A stretch of DNA of 52,712 bases from an uncultured Treponema sp. (GCA_937877515.1 CALFIX010000022.1:1-52712); one strand, 5' to 3'. Positions 8,511 to 17,674 are shown, counted from the first letter of the stretch. Translations and numbers: made by a program. Notes: generated by a model from the letters alone, not told the origin.

Positions 8511-8589
8511 TATTCCTCTATAAACCTACTCCCGATAGTAGCCTGTAAGGCGGATAGCGGGGTGGCTAAAAAGATTTTTTTGTTTTATA

Positions 8590-8631
8590 AAAAAAAGATG
8601 AGGACTGCCCGTCAAAGAAAGTACAGTCCTC
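8590..8631 (-). terminator. Attenuating terminator between binding-protein and permease genes
   Basis: An 8-bp perfect stem (arms 8600-8607 and 8624-8631) is followed on the minus strand by ATC and a run of eight T. Transcripts from the binding-protein promoter would partly end here, a common way to make more binding protein than permease. Confidence 0.8.
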
Positions 8632-8646
8632 AAAATTAAAAACTAC

Positions 8647-9987
8647 TTACTCACTTGCGCTGCTTTCTTTTTCCCAGCTGGAAACAACTTCTGAAGCAAC
8701 TTGTTCCCAATTCTTTGTTCCTTGAGCATATTTGAGAAGAGAAGCTCCAAAGTCGTCCTTAAATTTCTGAGAAGGGAAGAGTGTGAAATTCCATGCTACA
8801 GAAGTAATTCCATCTTTTTCCATCCATCGAGAAATTTCTTTTGCGAGTGGGTCTGTAGGTCTTTCAGAATCTGCAAAAGTGTCAAATGGTGCAATAAAGC
8901 CAAGTCTGTTTGTTACGTAGTCTTTTCCAGTTTCGCTAGAGTAGAGCCAGTAAATAAAATCTGCTGTAGCTTTTTGATCCTGCTTGCTTGCTTTTGCATT
9001 TATAGCGTAAAAGTTTTCTGTTCCAATACAAAGTCCTTGTGCTTCCTCTCCTTGGGCCCCTGTATAAATTGGAAGATATTTTACGTTTTCTGCACTAACT
9101 TTATTTCCGGTAACACCGGCAATTTGTCCCCATGCCCAGTTACCATTCTGTACCATTGCACATTTTTCAAGAGCAAATTCTGCCATTGAATCTGTTACAG
9201 TCTTTGTTCCCACTGTCTTGCGGTCTACATCTGAATTGTTAAGATAAAGGTCTAAAATGTTTTTAAAGTTGTCTCCGTAAGAAAATTCAATCTTCTTTGT
9301 TGCATCGCTTGCAAGGTCAATTTTGTTTGTCCTAAATTCATAATAAACAGGAAGGTTTGCAAGGTGAGTTTGCCATCTCCAGTCTTCTCCTGCTTTTAGT
9401 GATGTAGAAGCGAATACGCCGTCAATGCCGAGAGCATCCTTGTTTTTTTGCATGTCTTCTACAACAGCCTTAAGTTTTTCAAAGTTGTTAACTTCGTCCA
9501 TGTTTGAATAAGGTGTGGCCTTAGAGGCAAGAGAAAAATATTTATCTGTAATAGCTTTGTTGTAAATAATTCCGTATCCTTCTACAACATAAGGAACACC
9601 GTAAACTCCAGAACCATTTGTTATTGCAAGTGATTTATCTGAAAGATGTTTGTATATTTCTGTTGAACTCATGTCGAGACAGTAATCTTTCCAGTTTGCA
9701 TAGCCACGAGGTCCGTTTATCTGGAATAGGGTAGGTGCTTCTTTTGTTGCCATTTTTGACATAAGGGTTGATTCGTAAGAATTGTTTGCTGCCGTTTCTA
9801 CGATAACCTTTACACCGGTTTCTTTTTCGTATGCTGTAGCCAGCTCCTGGTATACATCTGCGACTTCTGGCTTAAAGTTTAAGTAGCGTACTGTTGGTGC
9901 AGAATTTGATGAGCCACAAGAAATAAACATACTTGCCGTAAGCAGTCCTGTTAAAGCAAGTGACAAGGATTTAGTTAACTTTTTCAT
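8647..9987 (-). CDS. Sugar ABC transporter solute-binding lipoprotein (family 1)
   Basis: This 446-residue protein has a lipoprotein signal: MKKLTKSLSLALTGLLTASM and then FISC, with lipidated C24. The mature part resembles family 1 extracellular sugar-binding proteins (VRYLNFKPEVADVYQELATAYEKETGVKV at the N-terminus, GVPYVVEGYGIIYNKAI in the hinge region and a helical C-terminal lobe with FIYWLYSSETGKDYV). It captures a carbohydrate at the cell surface or in the periplasm for the two permeases that follow. The GH31 enzyme in the same operon suggests an alpha-linked oligosaccharide, which is inference. It is the promoter-proximal gene, with GGAGG before its ATG. Confidence 0.9.
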   Translation of the reverse strand: MKKLTKSLSLALTGLLTASMFISCGSSNSAPTVRYLNFKPEVADVYQELATAYEKETGVKVIVETAANNSYESTLMSKMATKEAPTLFQINGPRGYANWKDYCLDMSSTEIYKHLSDKSLAITNGSGVYGVPYVVEGYGIIYNKAITDKYFSLASKATPYSNMDEVNNFEKLKAVVEDMQKNKDALGIDGVFASTSLKAGEDWRWQTHLANLPVYYEFRTNKIDLASDATKKIEFSYGDNFKNILDLYLNNSDVDRKTVGTKTVTDSMAEFALEKCAMVQNGNWAWGQIAGVTGNKVSAENVKYLPIYTGAQGEEAQGLCIGTENFYAINAKASKQDQKATADFIYWLYSSETGKDYVTNRLGFIAPFDTFADSERPTDPLAKEISRWMEKDGITSVAWNFTLFPSQKFKDDFGASLLKYAQGTKNWEQVASEVVSSWEKESSASE

Positions 9988-10017
9988 GTTTCCTCCGATT
10001 TTTTTCGTTGTAAAAAA

Positions 10018-10046
10018 ATTATCGGGGGAGATTTATCAGGTGTCAA
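10018..10046 (-). promoter_or_regulatory. Promoter of the sugar transporter operon
   Basis: On the minus strand TTGACA (10046-10041) and GATAAT (10023-10018) are separated by 17 bases, a near-consensus sigma-70 promoter about 30 bases before the binding-protein start. The rest of the 213-base gap to 10201 holds no recognisable gene. Confidence 0.75.
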
Positions 10047-10200
10047 ATTAGTATAAGAATTTTCACTTTTTATTAAATTATTAAACAAAAGTTAAATTTT
10101 ACGAGGTGTCTTGGGGTAATAAAATGTAGCTTGATTGGAGAAGTATGTTTGCACTTAGAAAATATGATATAGCTAGCGTGGCGTGGTTAAGCTTTTAAAA

Positions 10201-11664
10201 TTATTCCTCTGCACCTCTTAGAGTTGGATTGAATGCATCTCTAAGACCATTTCCAAATTCGTTAAAGCATATAAGCAAAATAGAAATGAATGCTGCAGGG
10301 AAAAACAGACAGTGAGGATTTGTTGCTAAAGTATCTTTTGCTGCATTTAGCATTGTGCCTACGCTTGTCATTGTGTCTCCCTCTAAGTTTACGATTCCTA
10401 GGTAAGTTAAATTTGCTTCGCTAAAAATTACACCAGGTATAGTTAATACACTTGCGGTGATTATAAAACCTATTGAGTTTGGAAGTATGTGCTTAAAGAT
10501 AAGACGTGCATCACTGGCTCCTAATGTTCTGCTTGCATTTACATAGTCTTGTCCCTTAAAACGATAGAATTGTGCTCGCACTGTAGAAGATGGTCCAATC
10601 CAGCCGTAAAAAATAAATGCAAAAAACATAGATGCCAGAGGCCCTGTTTTGTTTGAAAGGTATAATTGAAAGAGTGCAAATATAACAAGTGTCGGAACGT
10701 CATAAAGTATGTCTTTTATTCTTTCAATTATTAAATCAACAGTTCCGCCGTAATAGCCCTCTATTGCTCCGATGATTATGCCCAAAAATAAATTTACGGA
10801 GGCTACAAAAATACTTAATACTAAAGAAAGGCGAGCACCATAGGCTAGACGTGTAAAAATGTCGTAACCAGATTTATCTGCTCCAAATAAAAATGAAGCA
10901 TAGCGCCCGTTTTTGTATTTGTACCATTCCTTGTAAAGAACTCTAGTTTCTACTTGAGAGCCCATCATTCTTTGTATGGTGTAGACTGGATTATTATCGC
11001 TGTCGCGTAAAAAAATGTCCTGTATTTTTTTATCTTTTGTGTATTCCAGGTTTCCTTTTGCATCTGTTAATGCCCATGCATTTTGATCACCTTTGTAGGA
11101 AACGTTTTTTATAAGGCTTTCGTTTAAAAGCGGATAGAAAAGCTGAGTGCCTGTTTCTTTTTCCCAGGCAAGTGCCTCTTCATATTCTTCTTTTGAAAGA
11201 AGCATTTTTACCCAGCCAGTTAGTGCATAGGTGTTTACTTTTATAACATGCCATGTCTGAGGGCGAGCAGCAATAAAGCGAGTTTTTTCTCCTAAGTCTT
11301 TGTAGATTGCGTCTGGTATTAAACTTAGATAATCGTATGTTACTTCGTTTACTTCCTGTTTTTTAGTTCCATTCCAAAATCCAAGGTGAGAAAATAGGGG
11401 ACTTTTGGGAGAAGCATAAGCGAAGTATCCGTCTCTGGAATAAATTTTGTAAGGTGAAAAAATTGGAACAAAAATTGCATAGAGTGCCAATAATAGAATG
11501 ATGAAAAAGCAGATGACAGAGCCCTTGTTCTTTGCAAAACGGGTTAGTGCATCTTTTGTGTAGCTTGAGTGTTTTGCTGTAAGTGGAACTTCTTTTATTT
11601 TTGTTTCATTTTGAACAAATGTAAATTTTTCTTTTGGTATGTCATAAATGTTGTTACAGTTCAT
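10201..11664 (-). CDS. oppC: Oligopeptide ABC transporter permease, OppC type with large insertion
   Basis: The start chosen is ATG 11664, because GGAGG lies 10 bases upstream. The open frame extends 15 codons further but without a ribosome site. The product is 487 residues, against about 300 for ordinary OppC. The membrane core is standard: the first helix near residues 35-55, then the block from SGYDIFTRLAYGARLSLVLS to the C-terminus with the DppC/OppC loop SRTLGASDARLIFKHILPNS. The extra length is an extracytoplasmic domain of about 190 residues between helices 1 and 2. The gene overlaps oppB by 11 bases. Confidence 0.85.
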   Translation of the reverse strand: MNCNNIYDIPKEKFTFVQNETKIKEVPLTAKHSSYTKDALTRFAKNKGSVICFFIILLLALYAIFVPIFSPYKIYSRDGYFAYASPKSPLFSHLGFWNGTKKQEVNEVTYDYLSLIPDAIYKDLGEKTRFIAARPQTWHVIKVNTYALTGWVKMLLSKEEYEEALAWEKETGTQLFYPLLNESLIKNVSYKGDQNAWALTDAKGNLEYTKDKKIQDIFLRDSDNNPVYTIQRMMGSQVETRVLYKEWYKYKNGRYASFLFGADKSGYDIFTRLAYGARLSLVLSIFVASVNLFLGIIIGAIEGYYGGTVDLIIERIKDILYDVPTLVIFALFQLYLSNKTGPLASMFFAFIFYGWIGPSSTVRAQFYRFKGQDYVNASRTLGASDARLIFKHILPNSIGFIITASVLTIPGVIFSEANLTYLGIVNLEGDTMTSVGTMLNAAKDTLATNPHCLFFPAAFISILLICFNEFGNGLRDAFNPTLRGAEE

Positions 11665-12622
11665 TAGTCTTGTTTCCTCCCATTCTGATTCTTGGGTCAA
11701 TAAAGCCATAGCTTAAGTCTGCTAAAATACCGGCACCTAGTCCTATGGCTACATAAAACATTTCGCATGCCATAAATACGTTGTAGTCTCTGTTTGTAAA
11801 AGCTAAGATTGCAGTTCGGCCTATGCCGGGAATGGCAAAGATGTTTTCTATGATGTAGCTTCCCATAATTATGTATATAAATTCACTTAAGACGGATGGC
11901 ATTAAAGGAACTAAAGAGTTACGAAGTGCATGACGTACAGTTGCCTGAGTTTTTGTAAGACCTTTTGTTCTTGCTAAAAGCATGTAGTCGCTTGTTAGGG
12001 TTTCTGTAAGTTCTGCCCTTATCAAACGCATGTAACTTGCAATTGTTCCAAAGGAAAGAGAGAGTATTGGAAGAATTGCACTGTGAAACATGCTCCATGA
12101 AAAGTAATCTGTACCACCCTTAAATACTAGTGGGCACCATCCAAGCTTAAATCCAACAAAATATTGTAAAAGGAAAGCGTAAACAAAGCTTGGAACAGAA
12201 ATAAAAAGCATTATAAAAAATTGAATGATGTGGTCAGGCCATTTGTTTTTGTAAACGGCGGCAATGATTCCAAAAAAAATACCCAGAGGAAGAGAAAGAA
12301 TAACTGAAAAGATATTCAGATAAAGAGTTGCAGGAAGTTTTGAAGCTAAGTAAGCGGTTACAGGCTGTAAAAAAGTTCCAACCGTTGTACAGAATCCCCA
12401 GTCCCACTGCGTAAAAATCTTTTTTAAGAAAAAAGCATATTGAATTATGATTGGCTTATTGTAGCCCCAGGCCTCGTACATGTCGCGTAAAGCTTTGTCG
12501 TAGCCGCCCTGCTGTGCTTCTATTGGATTTGGAAGAAGCTTAAAAAGTGTAAACATTAAAGTCATTATTATAAAGCAACTTAAAATTGCTAAAAGAATTC
12601 TTTTTATAATGTATTTAGCCAT
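11654..12622 (-). CDS. oppB: Oligopeptide ABC transporter permease, OppB type
   Basis: This 322-residue inner-membrane protein starts with MAKYIIKRILLAILSCFIIM, the usual OppB/DppB first helix. It has the conserved loop ARTKGLTKTQATVRHALRNSLVPLMP, which binds the ATPases, and the C-terminal helix pair with ENIFAIPGIG. It pairs with OppC and presumably with OppD and OppF, encoded 2.7 kb away on the other strand. No oligopeptide-binding protein gene is present in the window. Confidence 0.9.
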   Translation of the reverse strand: MAKYIIKRILLAILSCFIIMTLMFTLFKLLPNPIEAQQGGYDKALRDMYEAWGYNKPIIIQYAFFLKKIFTQWDWGFCTTVGTFLQPVTAYLASKLPATLYLNIFSVILSLPLGIFFGIIAAVYKNKWPDHIIQFFIMLFISVPSFVYAFLLQYFVGFKLGWCPLVFKGGTDYFSWSMFHSAILPILSLSFGTIASYMRLIRAELTETLTSDYMLLARTKGLTKTQATVRHALRNSLVPLMPSVLSEFIYIIMGSYIIENIFAIPGIGRTAILAFTNRDYNVFMACEMFYVAIGLGAGILADLSYGFIDPRIRMGGNKTNEL

Positions 12623-12674
12623 ACATTTTGTATCGGTATTTTTTTATTCCTGGTTTAGTCTGAAAAAATCTTCC

Positions 12675-12704
12675 TTGCAATAATGAAAAATCAGCTTATA
12701 TAAT
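12675..12704 (+). promoter_or_regulatory. Promoter of the exported propeller-like gene
   Basis: TTGCAA at 12675-12680 and a perfect TATAAT at 12699-12704 are separated by 18 bases. AGAGG lies just before the ATG at 12724. The site is in the divergent gap with oppB. Confidence 0.7.
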
Positions 12705-12723
12705 ATAATCAATAGAGGTTAAA

Positions 12724-13674
12724 ATGAAAAAGATTTTAAAGATTATCGGTGTTTCTTTTGGTTGTCTTGTCGGTGGTTTGATTGCACTTTTTATTCTTAC
12801 ATGGATTGCATTTGGTATAGGACAGTATTTTTATTATGGTAAGTATTTTAAAAGTAGGGCTGTTCTTGCAAAAAATCCAGGTATGACTAAGGGTTTTGTT
12901 CCTCAGGGGTGCACATATAATGATGCGGAAGAGTATTTCCTTACGGCAGGCTACATGGCAACAGGAGATGTGAGCCGCATTTATAAGGTTGATAAAAAAA
13001 ATAAGTCAATAAAATTTTATGCACTAAAAAGTAATGGAGAAAATTTTTACGGACATACGGGTGGTATTCAATACACGAATGGTTATTTTTATCTTTCTAA
13101 TGAAAGTGACGGAGTTTATTGTTTTTCCAGTGAACTTTTAGATGACTCAGACAGTGTAGAAATTGGAAGCGTAATAAATGTAAATAATCATTCATCATAT
13201 ATTTATTCTGATGATGTTTATCTTTATGTAGGTGAATATAATGATGATAATAATTATCCGTGCTTTAATGAGTTTACATGGAATGGAAGCGTAAACAGGG
13301 CTATTGTAACAAAGTATGCCCTTTCTGACTTAACAAAGCCGCTGGAGATTTATTCTGTTCCAAATAACATTCAGGGATTTGCGTTTACAAAAAATGGTAA
13401 TATAGTTCTTTCCAGAAGTTATGCTCTTTATCCGTCAAATTTTTTAATTTATGCAAAAGATAAATGGCATAAGACTGGTAGCACTATGCAGGGAGCGCCT
13501 GTTTATTTTTTAGACAGAAATGATGTTACGGAAGATATTGTAGCTCCACCAATGAGTGAAGATTTAGATTTGGTTGATGGTAAGATAATTTATCTTTCTG
13601 AATGTGCTTGTGATAAGTATGTACTCGGAAAGCTTTTCTTTGATTATCACATCTACGGTTTGGATTTAGAATAG
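12724..13674 (+). CDS. Membrane-anchored or exported protein of unknown function
   Basis: This 316-residue protein has one strong N-terminal hydrophobic segment (residues about 6-30) and no lipobox cysteine, so it is probably anchored in the inner membrane with the rest outside. The body is rich in short beta-strand repeats (GHTGGIQYTNGYFYLSN, YSDDVYLYVGEYND, IQGFAFTKNGNIVLSRSY), like a beta-propeller. GFVPQGCTY and MSEDLDLVDGKIIYLSECA recall a widespread family of uncharacterised exported proteins. No catalytic motif is recognised. It stands alone between oppB and the purF-like gene and ends before a shared terminator. Confidence 0.8.
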   Translation: MKKILKIIGVSFGCLVGGLIALFILTWIAFGIGQYFYYGKYFKSRAVLAKNPGMTKGFVPQGCTYNDAEEYFLTAGYMATGDVSRIYKVDKKNKSIKFYALKSNGENFYGHTGGIQYTNGYFYLSNESDGVYCFSSELLDDSDSVEIGSVINVNNHSSYIYSDDVYLYVGEYNDDNNYPCFNEFTWNGSVNRAIVTKYALSDLTKPLEIYSVPNNIQGFAFTKNGNIVLSRSYALYPSNFLIYAKDKWHKTGSTMQGAPVYFLDRNDVTEDIVAPPMSEDLDLVDGKIIYLSECACDKYVLGKLFFDYHIYGLDLE

Positions 13675-13700
13675 GTTTAAGTGTTTTATAAAGTATGAAC

Positions 13701-13774
13701 GCCTTCATTAACAGATTTTTTTTCTGACTCAGTAAAATCTGTGTTTTAGTGAAGGCGCTTTATGTGTTTTTTTT
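13701..13774. terminator. Bidirectional terminator
   Basis: Two nested stems (13701-13707 with 13750-13756, and 13711-13719 with 13734-13742) form a long hairpin between the convergent 12724-13674 gene and the purF-like gene. Eight T follow on the plus strand from 13767. Confidence 0.75.
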
Positions 13775-13782
13775 AAGTCTTT

Positions 13783-15198
13783 TTACTCAACTCCGTTCCA
13801 GCAGAATGTGCAGAGTTTTGAGTGGTCTAGACCTGTGCTGTCTAACATGTCGTCTAAGCGGTGGAAGCGTAATGTTGTAAAGTGAAGTTCTTTTCTGATT
13901 TCTTCTACCATTGTTTCATATTCTTTTGAATCTGGATTGCAGTATTTTTTTAGAGTCTCTTCGTTTACATTGTCGCCTTCTAATTTTTTAATTACACGGC
14001 GCGTAATAAGATCCATTTCGCTTTTTGAACGACTAAAGTTTAGATACTTGCATCCATAAACTAAAGGCGGGCAAGCTGGCCTGATGTGAACTTCTTTTGC
14101 TCCACTCTGGTACAAAAAGTCTGTTGTCTCTCTAAGCTGAGTTCCGCGAACAATTGAATCATCTATCAGAAGAATTTTTTTACCTTTTATTAATGGCTGA
14201 ACAGGAATAAGTTTCATGTGAGCAATGAGGTTCCTCTGTTCCTGGTTTGTTGGCATAAAACTTCTTGGCCAAGTTGGTGTGTATTTTATGAATGGACGTG
14301 TAAAAGGTATGCCGCTTTCATTTGCATAACCTACGGCGTGAGCTGTTCCACTATCTGGAACACCTGCGACAGCGTCAGGCTTTACAGAATCTTTGTCGCG
14401 TAAAGCAAGGTATTTCCCACAGTTGTATCGCATTGTTTCTACGTTTACGCCTTCGTAGCTTGCAGTTGGGTATCCGTAGTAAATCCACAGAAATGTGCAG
14501 ATCTTCATTTCCTTACCAGGTTCCTGCAAAACTTTATAGCCATCGCTGGTAATAAAATCTATTTCTGCAGGTCCTAATTCATGGCAGTCTGTGTAGCCTA
14601 AGTTTACATAAGCAAAATTTTCAAAGCTGGCACAATAAGCTCCTTCTTTTTTGCCAATTTGTATTGGAGTGCGGCCAAGCTTGTCTCGTGCTGCATAAAT
14701 GCCCTCCGGAGTTAAGACAAGCATGGTCATAGAGCCTTTTACTTTTTCCTGAACATATTTTATTCCGTCAAGAATTGTTTTCTTCTGGTTTATAAGTGTT
14801 ACAATAAGTTCTGTCTGATTTATTTCACCGCCACTCATCTCTAAAAAGTGAGTGTGCCCGCTTTCTAGAACTTCTTTTATGAGTTCATCTTTGTTTGTAA
14901 CGATTCCAACAGTTGTAATTGCAAAGTTTCCAAGATGGGAGTTTACTAAAAGTGGCTGAGGTTCGTAGTCAGAAATACAGCCGATACCCAGGCTGCCATG
15001 CATTTCGTTAATATCGTTTTCAAATTTTGTACGGAAAGGTGAATTTTGAATGTTATGAATTGTACGGATAAATTTTCCGTCTTTACCAAGAACCGCAAGA
15101 CCTCCGCGACGAGTTCCTAAGTGGGAGTGGTAGTCTACTCCAAAAAATAAGTCAAGGGAACAGTCACCCTTAGAAGCAACACCAAAAAGTCCGCCCAT
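13783..15198 (-). CDS. purF: PurF-like amidophosphoribosyltransferase lacking the N-terminal cysteine
   Basis: The start ATG 15198 is preceded by GGAGG, giving 471 residues that begin MGGLFGVASKGDC. PurF transfers glutamine-derived ammonia to PRPP in the first step of purine synthesis. The phosphoribosyltransferase half is clear: the PRPP motif KILLIDDSIVRGTQ, TWPRSFMPTNQEQRN and ACPPLVYGCKYLNF. The glutaminase half is recognisable (YHSHLGTRRGG, HGSLGIGC), but Met is followed by Gly-Gly rather than the nucleophile Cys of the MCGIxG type. An alternative is that this is a PurF paralogue using free ammonia or having another role. I recall similar MGG-starting proteins in Bacteroidetes, so the change may be ancestral. 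Confidence 0.8.
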   Translation of the reverse strand: MGGLFGVASKGDCSLDLFFGVDYHSHLGTRRGGLAVLGKDGKFIRTIHNIQNSPFRTKFENDINEMHGSLGIGCISDYEPQPLLVNSHLGNFAITTVGIVTNKDELIKEVLESGHTHFLEMSGGEINQTELIVTLINQKKTILDGIKYVQEKVKGSMTMLVLTPEGIYAARDKLGRTPIQIGKKEGAYCASFENFAYVNLGYTDCHELGPAEIDFITSDGYKVLQEPGKEMKICTFLWIYYGYPTASYEGVNVETMRYNCGKYLALRDKDSVKPDAVAGVPDSGTAHAVGYANESGIPFTRPFIKYTPTWPRSFMPTNQEQRNLIAHMKLIPVQPLIKGKKILLIDDSIVRGTQLRETTDFLYQSGAKEVHIRPACPPLVYGCKYLNFSRSKSEMDLITRRVIKKLEGDNVNEETLKKYCNPDSKEYETMVEEIRKELHFTTLRFHRLDDMLDSTGLDHSKLCTFCWNGVE

Positions 15199-15351
15199 AC
15201 ACAGCCTCCAGTTGCGGTAAAATATGCTCGGAGTATAGCATAATTTGGCACATAAAAGCAATTCGTGCAAAGAACTTCTTGGCCTAAACTTAAGACTTTT
15301 ATAAGCCGATACTTAATTAAGAACTGTGTTGAAAAGAGGTTTTATAAAACT

Positions 15352-16695
15352 TTGGAACATGATGAAGTTGAACTTTCTGTAGAAAATCTTAGTGTAGAGT
15401 TTAAGACAGACAAGGGAACTGTTTATGCAGTTCGTGACATTAGCTTTAAGTTAAACAAAGGAGAAACTCTTGCTATAGTAGGTGAGAGTGGTTCCGGAAA
15501 ATCTGTTACAGCCCGTGCAATTCTTGGAATAGAAGCTCCTAATGCAAAAGTTACTGGCGGAAAAATTTTATATGACGGAGAAAATCTGCTGGAGTTTTCA
15601 GAAAAGCAGTTTAACAGAATTCGCGGAAACCGAATTACAATGATTTTTCAGGACCCGCTTTCCAGTCTTGATCCGATAGTAAAAATTGGTCCGCAATTAA
15701 CAGAATCAACTATCTTAAACGGAAGGACAAATCAGAGACTAGCTAAAAGAGAATTTTATAAAGTATTAAAAGATTTAGAGGGTTCTTTTTCTAAAAAACA
15801 AATACGGAATATTAAAAAGATTTTTTTACTTACAAAAAAATTTTACACAGATTACCTTAAAAGCTTAGACGATAAAGCTAAATGTAATGCAACCCCGGAA
15901 ACCGCTTTTAAGGGAGCTCCTGATTTTTATGAGAGGACTAAAAAGAAAGTTGATGCCTCTTTTGTTTATAGTGCAGAATATAATGATGTTTTTGATAAGC
16001 TTTTAACTCTTTGTCAGAAGATGAGTTTTAAGGTAACAAAGAAAATGGCCTATTTTAAGGCTATTGATATTATGGAAGAGGTTGGAATAAAAGAACCGGA
16101 AAAAAGATTTAATCAGTATCCGTTTGAATTTTCTGGGGGAATGAGACAAAGAATTGTTATTGCAATTGCTGTTGCTGCAAATCCGGAGCTTTTAATATGT
16201 GATGAACCTACAACTGCATTAGACGTTACAATTCAAGCTCAAATCTTAGAGCTCATAAATCGCCTGAAAAAAGAACGTAACATGAGTGTAATCTTTATAA
16301 CTCATGATTTAGGCGTCGTTGCAAATGTTGCAGATAAAATAGCTGTAATGTATGCAGGTAAGATTGTAGAAAAGGGAACTGCAAAAGAAATTTTTTATTC
16401 CCCTTCTCATCCATATACATGGGCACTTCTTTCTTCTGCTCCAGATTTAGAAACTACCGGAGAATTAGAAGCCATTCCTGGAACTCCTCCAAACATGCTG
16501 AATCCTCCAAAAGGTGATGCTTTTGCAGAACGAAATAAATATGCAATGCAAATTGATTTTGAAGAAGAGCCTCCGCTTTTTAAAATTACTGATACTCACT
16601 ATGCAGCTACATGGCTTTTGCATCCAGATGCACCAAAGGTAGAGTTGCCGGCTGTTGTAAAAGAACGTATTGAAAGGATGAGGAAAAATGCCTGA
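15352..16695 (+). CDS. oppD: Oligopeptide ABC transporter ATPase OppD
   Basis: The frame is open from 15265, but the family-like sequence starts at HDEVELSVENLSVEF. I chose TTG 15352 because AGAGG lies about 12 bases upstream. Earlier starts would overlap the divergent purF-like promoter region. The product is 447 residues against about 330-350 usually. Walker A (GESGSGKS) is at residues 44-51, the Q-loop is in MIFQDPLSSLDP, the signature is FSGGMRQR and Walker B is LLICDEP. About 100 extra lysine-rich residues lie between Q-loop and signature. The C-terminal oligopeptide/dipeptide region (GTPPNMLNPP) is present. The stop overlaps the oppF start by 8 bases. Confidence 0.85.
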   Translation: MEHDEVELSVENLSVEFKTDKGTVYAVRDISFKLNKGETLAIVGESGSGKSVTARAILGIEAPNAKVTGGKILYDGENLLEFSEKQFNRIRGNRITMIFQDPLSSLDPIVKIGPQLTESTILNGRTNQRLAKREFYKVLKDLEGSFSKKQIRNIKKIFLLTKKFYTDYLKSLDDKAKCNATPETAFKGAPDFYERTKKKVDASFVYSAEYNDVFDKLLTLCQKMSFKVTKKMAYFKAIDIMEEVGIKEPEKRFNQYPFEFSGGMRQRIVIAIAVAANPELLICDEPTTALDVTIQAQILELINRLKKERNMSVIFITHDLGVVANVADKIAVMYAGKIVEKGTAKEIFYSPSHPYTWALLSSAPDLETTGELEAIPGTPPNMLNPPKGDAFAERNKYAMQIDFEEEPPLFKITDTHYAATWLLHPDAPKVELPAVVKERIERMRKNA

Positions 16696-17674
16696 GATTC
16701 TTAGAGTTGAACATCTTCGAAAGTATTATAAGAATAACTCTTTTTATGCAGTGGACGATATAAGTTTTAATGTTCAGCGGGGAGAAGTTTTTTCTCTTGT
16801 AGGAGAAAGTGGCTGCGGAAAGACAACAACAGGAAGAAGCATAATTGGTCTTAATAAAATTACGGGCGGAAAAATTTATTTTAAGGATAAGCTTGTAAAT
16901 GCCGGAAGTTACGGTATTAGTGATAAAAGAGAAGCCAGAAAAATTTTGGATGAGGCAAAAAATGCAAATAAAGAGTGGAAAAATCAATATGGAGAACTTT
17001 TAACTACAAAAGTGCAGATGATTTTTCAAGACCCTTCTACGTCGTTAAACCCGCGTATGACGGTAAGAGAAATTGTTTCTGAAGGTCTTAGGGTTAAAGG
17101 TGAAAAAAATGAAAAAATAATTTCTGAAAAAGTTTCTGAAGCTCTTTTAGGTGTTGGGCTTTTACCGGAATATATGGACCGTTACCCTCACGAATTTTCA
17201 GGCGGTCAGAAGCAGCGTATTGGAATTGCACGAGCCTTAATAATGAACCCGGAAGTAATAATTGCTGATGAACCTGTAAGTGCTTTAGATGTTTCCATAA
17301 AGGCTCAGATAATAAATCTTTTGAATGAGTTAAGAAAAAAATATTCCCTAACAATAGTTTTTATTGCTCACGACCTTAGCGTTATAAAATATTTTTCAGA
17401 CAGGATTGCCGTAATGTATTATGGAAAAATTGTTGAGCTTGCTGCTTCGGAAGAGCTTTTTAAGAATCCTCTTCATCCATATACAAAAAGTTTGCTGAGT
17501 GCTATTCCTCTGCCAGATCCTGAGTATGAAAAGAGCCGTACAAGAATTATTTATAATCCTAAGGAGTGTCATGACTACACTGTAGATAAGCCAGAGATGA
17601 AAGAGATTGTAAGCGGTCATTTTGTCTTCTGCAATAACAGAGAAGAGCTTTTGTATAAGAATATGCTCAGTTAA
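16688..17674 (+). CDS. oppF: Oligopeptide ABC transporter ATPase OppF
   Basis: This 328-residue cytoplasmic ATPase has Walker A GESGCGKT at residues 39-46, the Q-loop in MIFQDPSTSLNPR, the signature FSGGQKQR, Walker B VIIADEP and the H-loop in IVFIAHDLSV. The C-terminal oligopeptide-transporter region includes HPYTKSLLSAIPLPDP. A segment between Walker A and the Q-loop (about residues 76-105) is longer than in enterobacterial OppF and charged. It is translationally coupled to oppD, and together they should energise the OppBC channel. Confidence 0.9.
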   Translation: MPEILRVEHLRKYYKNNSFYAVDDISFNVQRGEVFSLVGESGCGKTTTGRSIIGLNKITGGKIYFKDKLVNAGSYGISDKREARKILDEAKNANKEWKNQYGELLTTKVQMIFQDPSTSLNPRMTVREIVSEGLRVKGEKNEKIISEKVSEALLGVGLLPEYMDRYPHEFSGGQKQRIGIARALIMNPEVIIADEPVSALDVSIKAQIINLLNELRKKYSLTIVFIAHDLSVIKYFSDRIAVMYYGKIVELAASEELFKNPLHPYTKSLLSAIPLPDPEYEKSRTRIIYNPKECHDYTVDKPEMKEIVSGHFVFCNNREELLYKNMLS

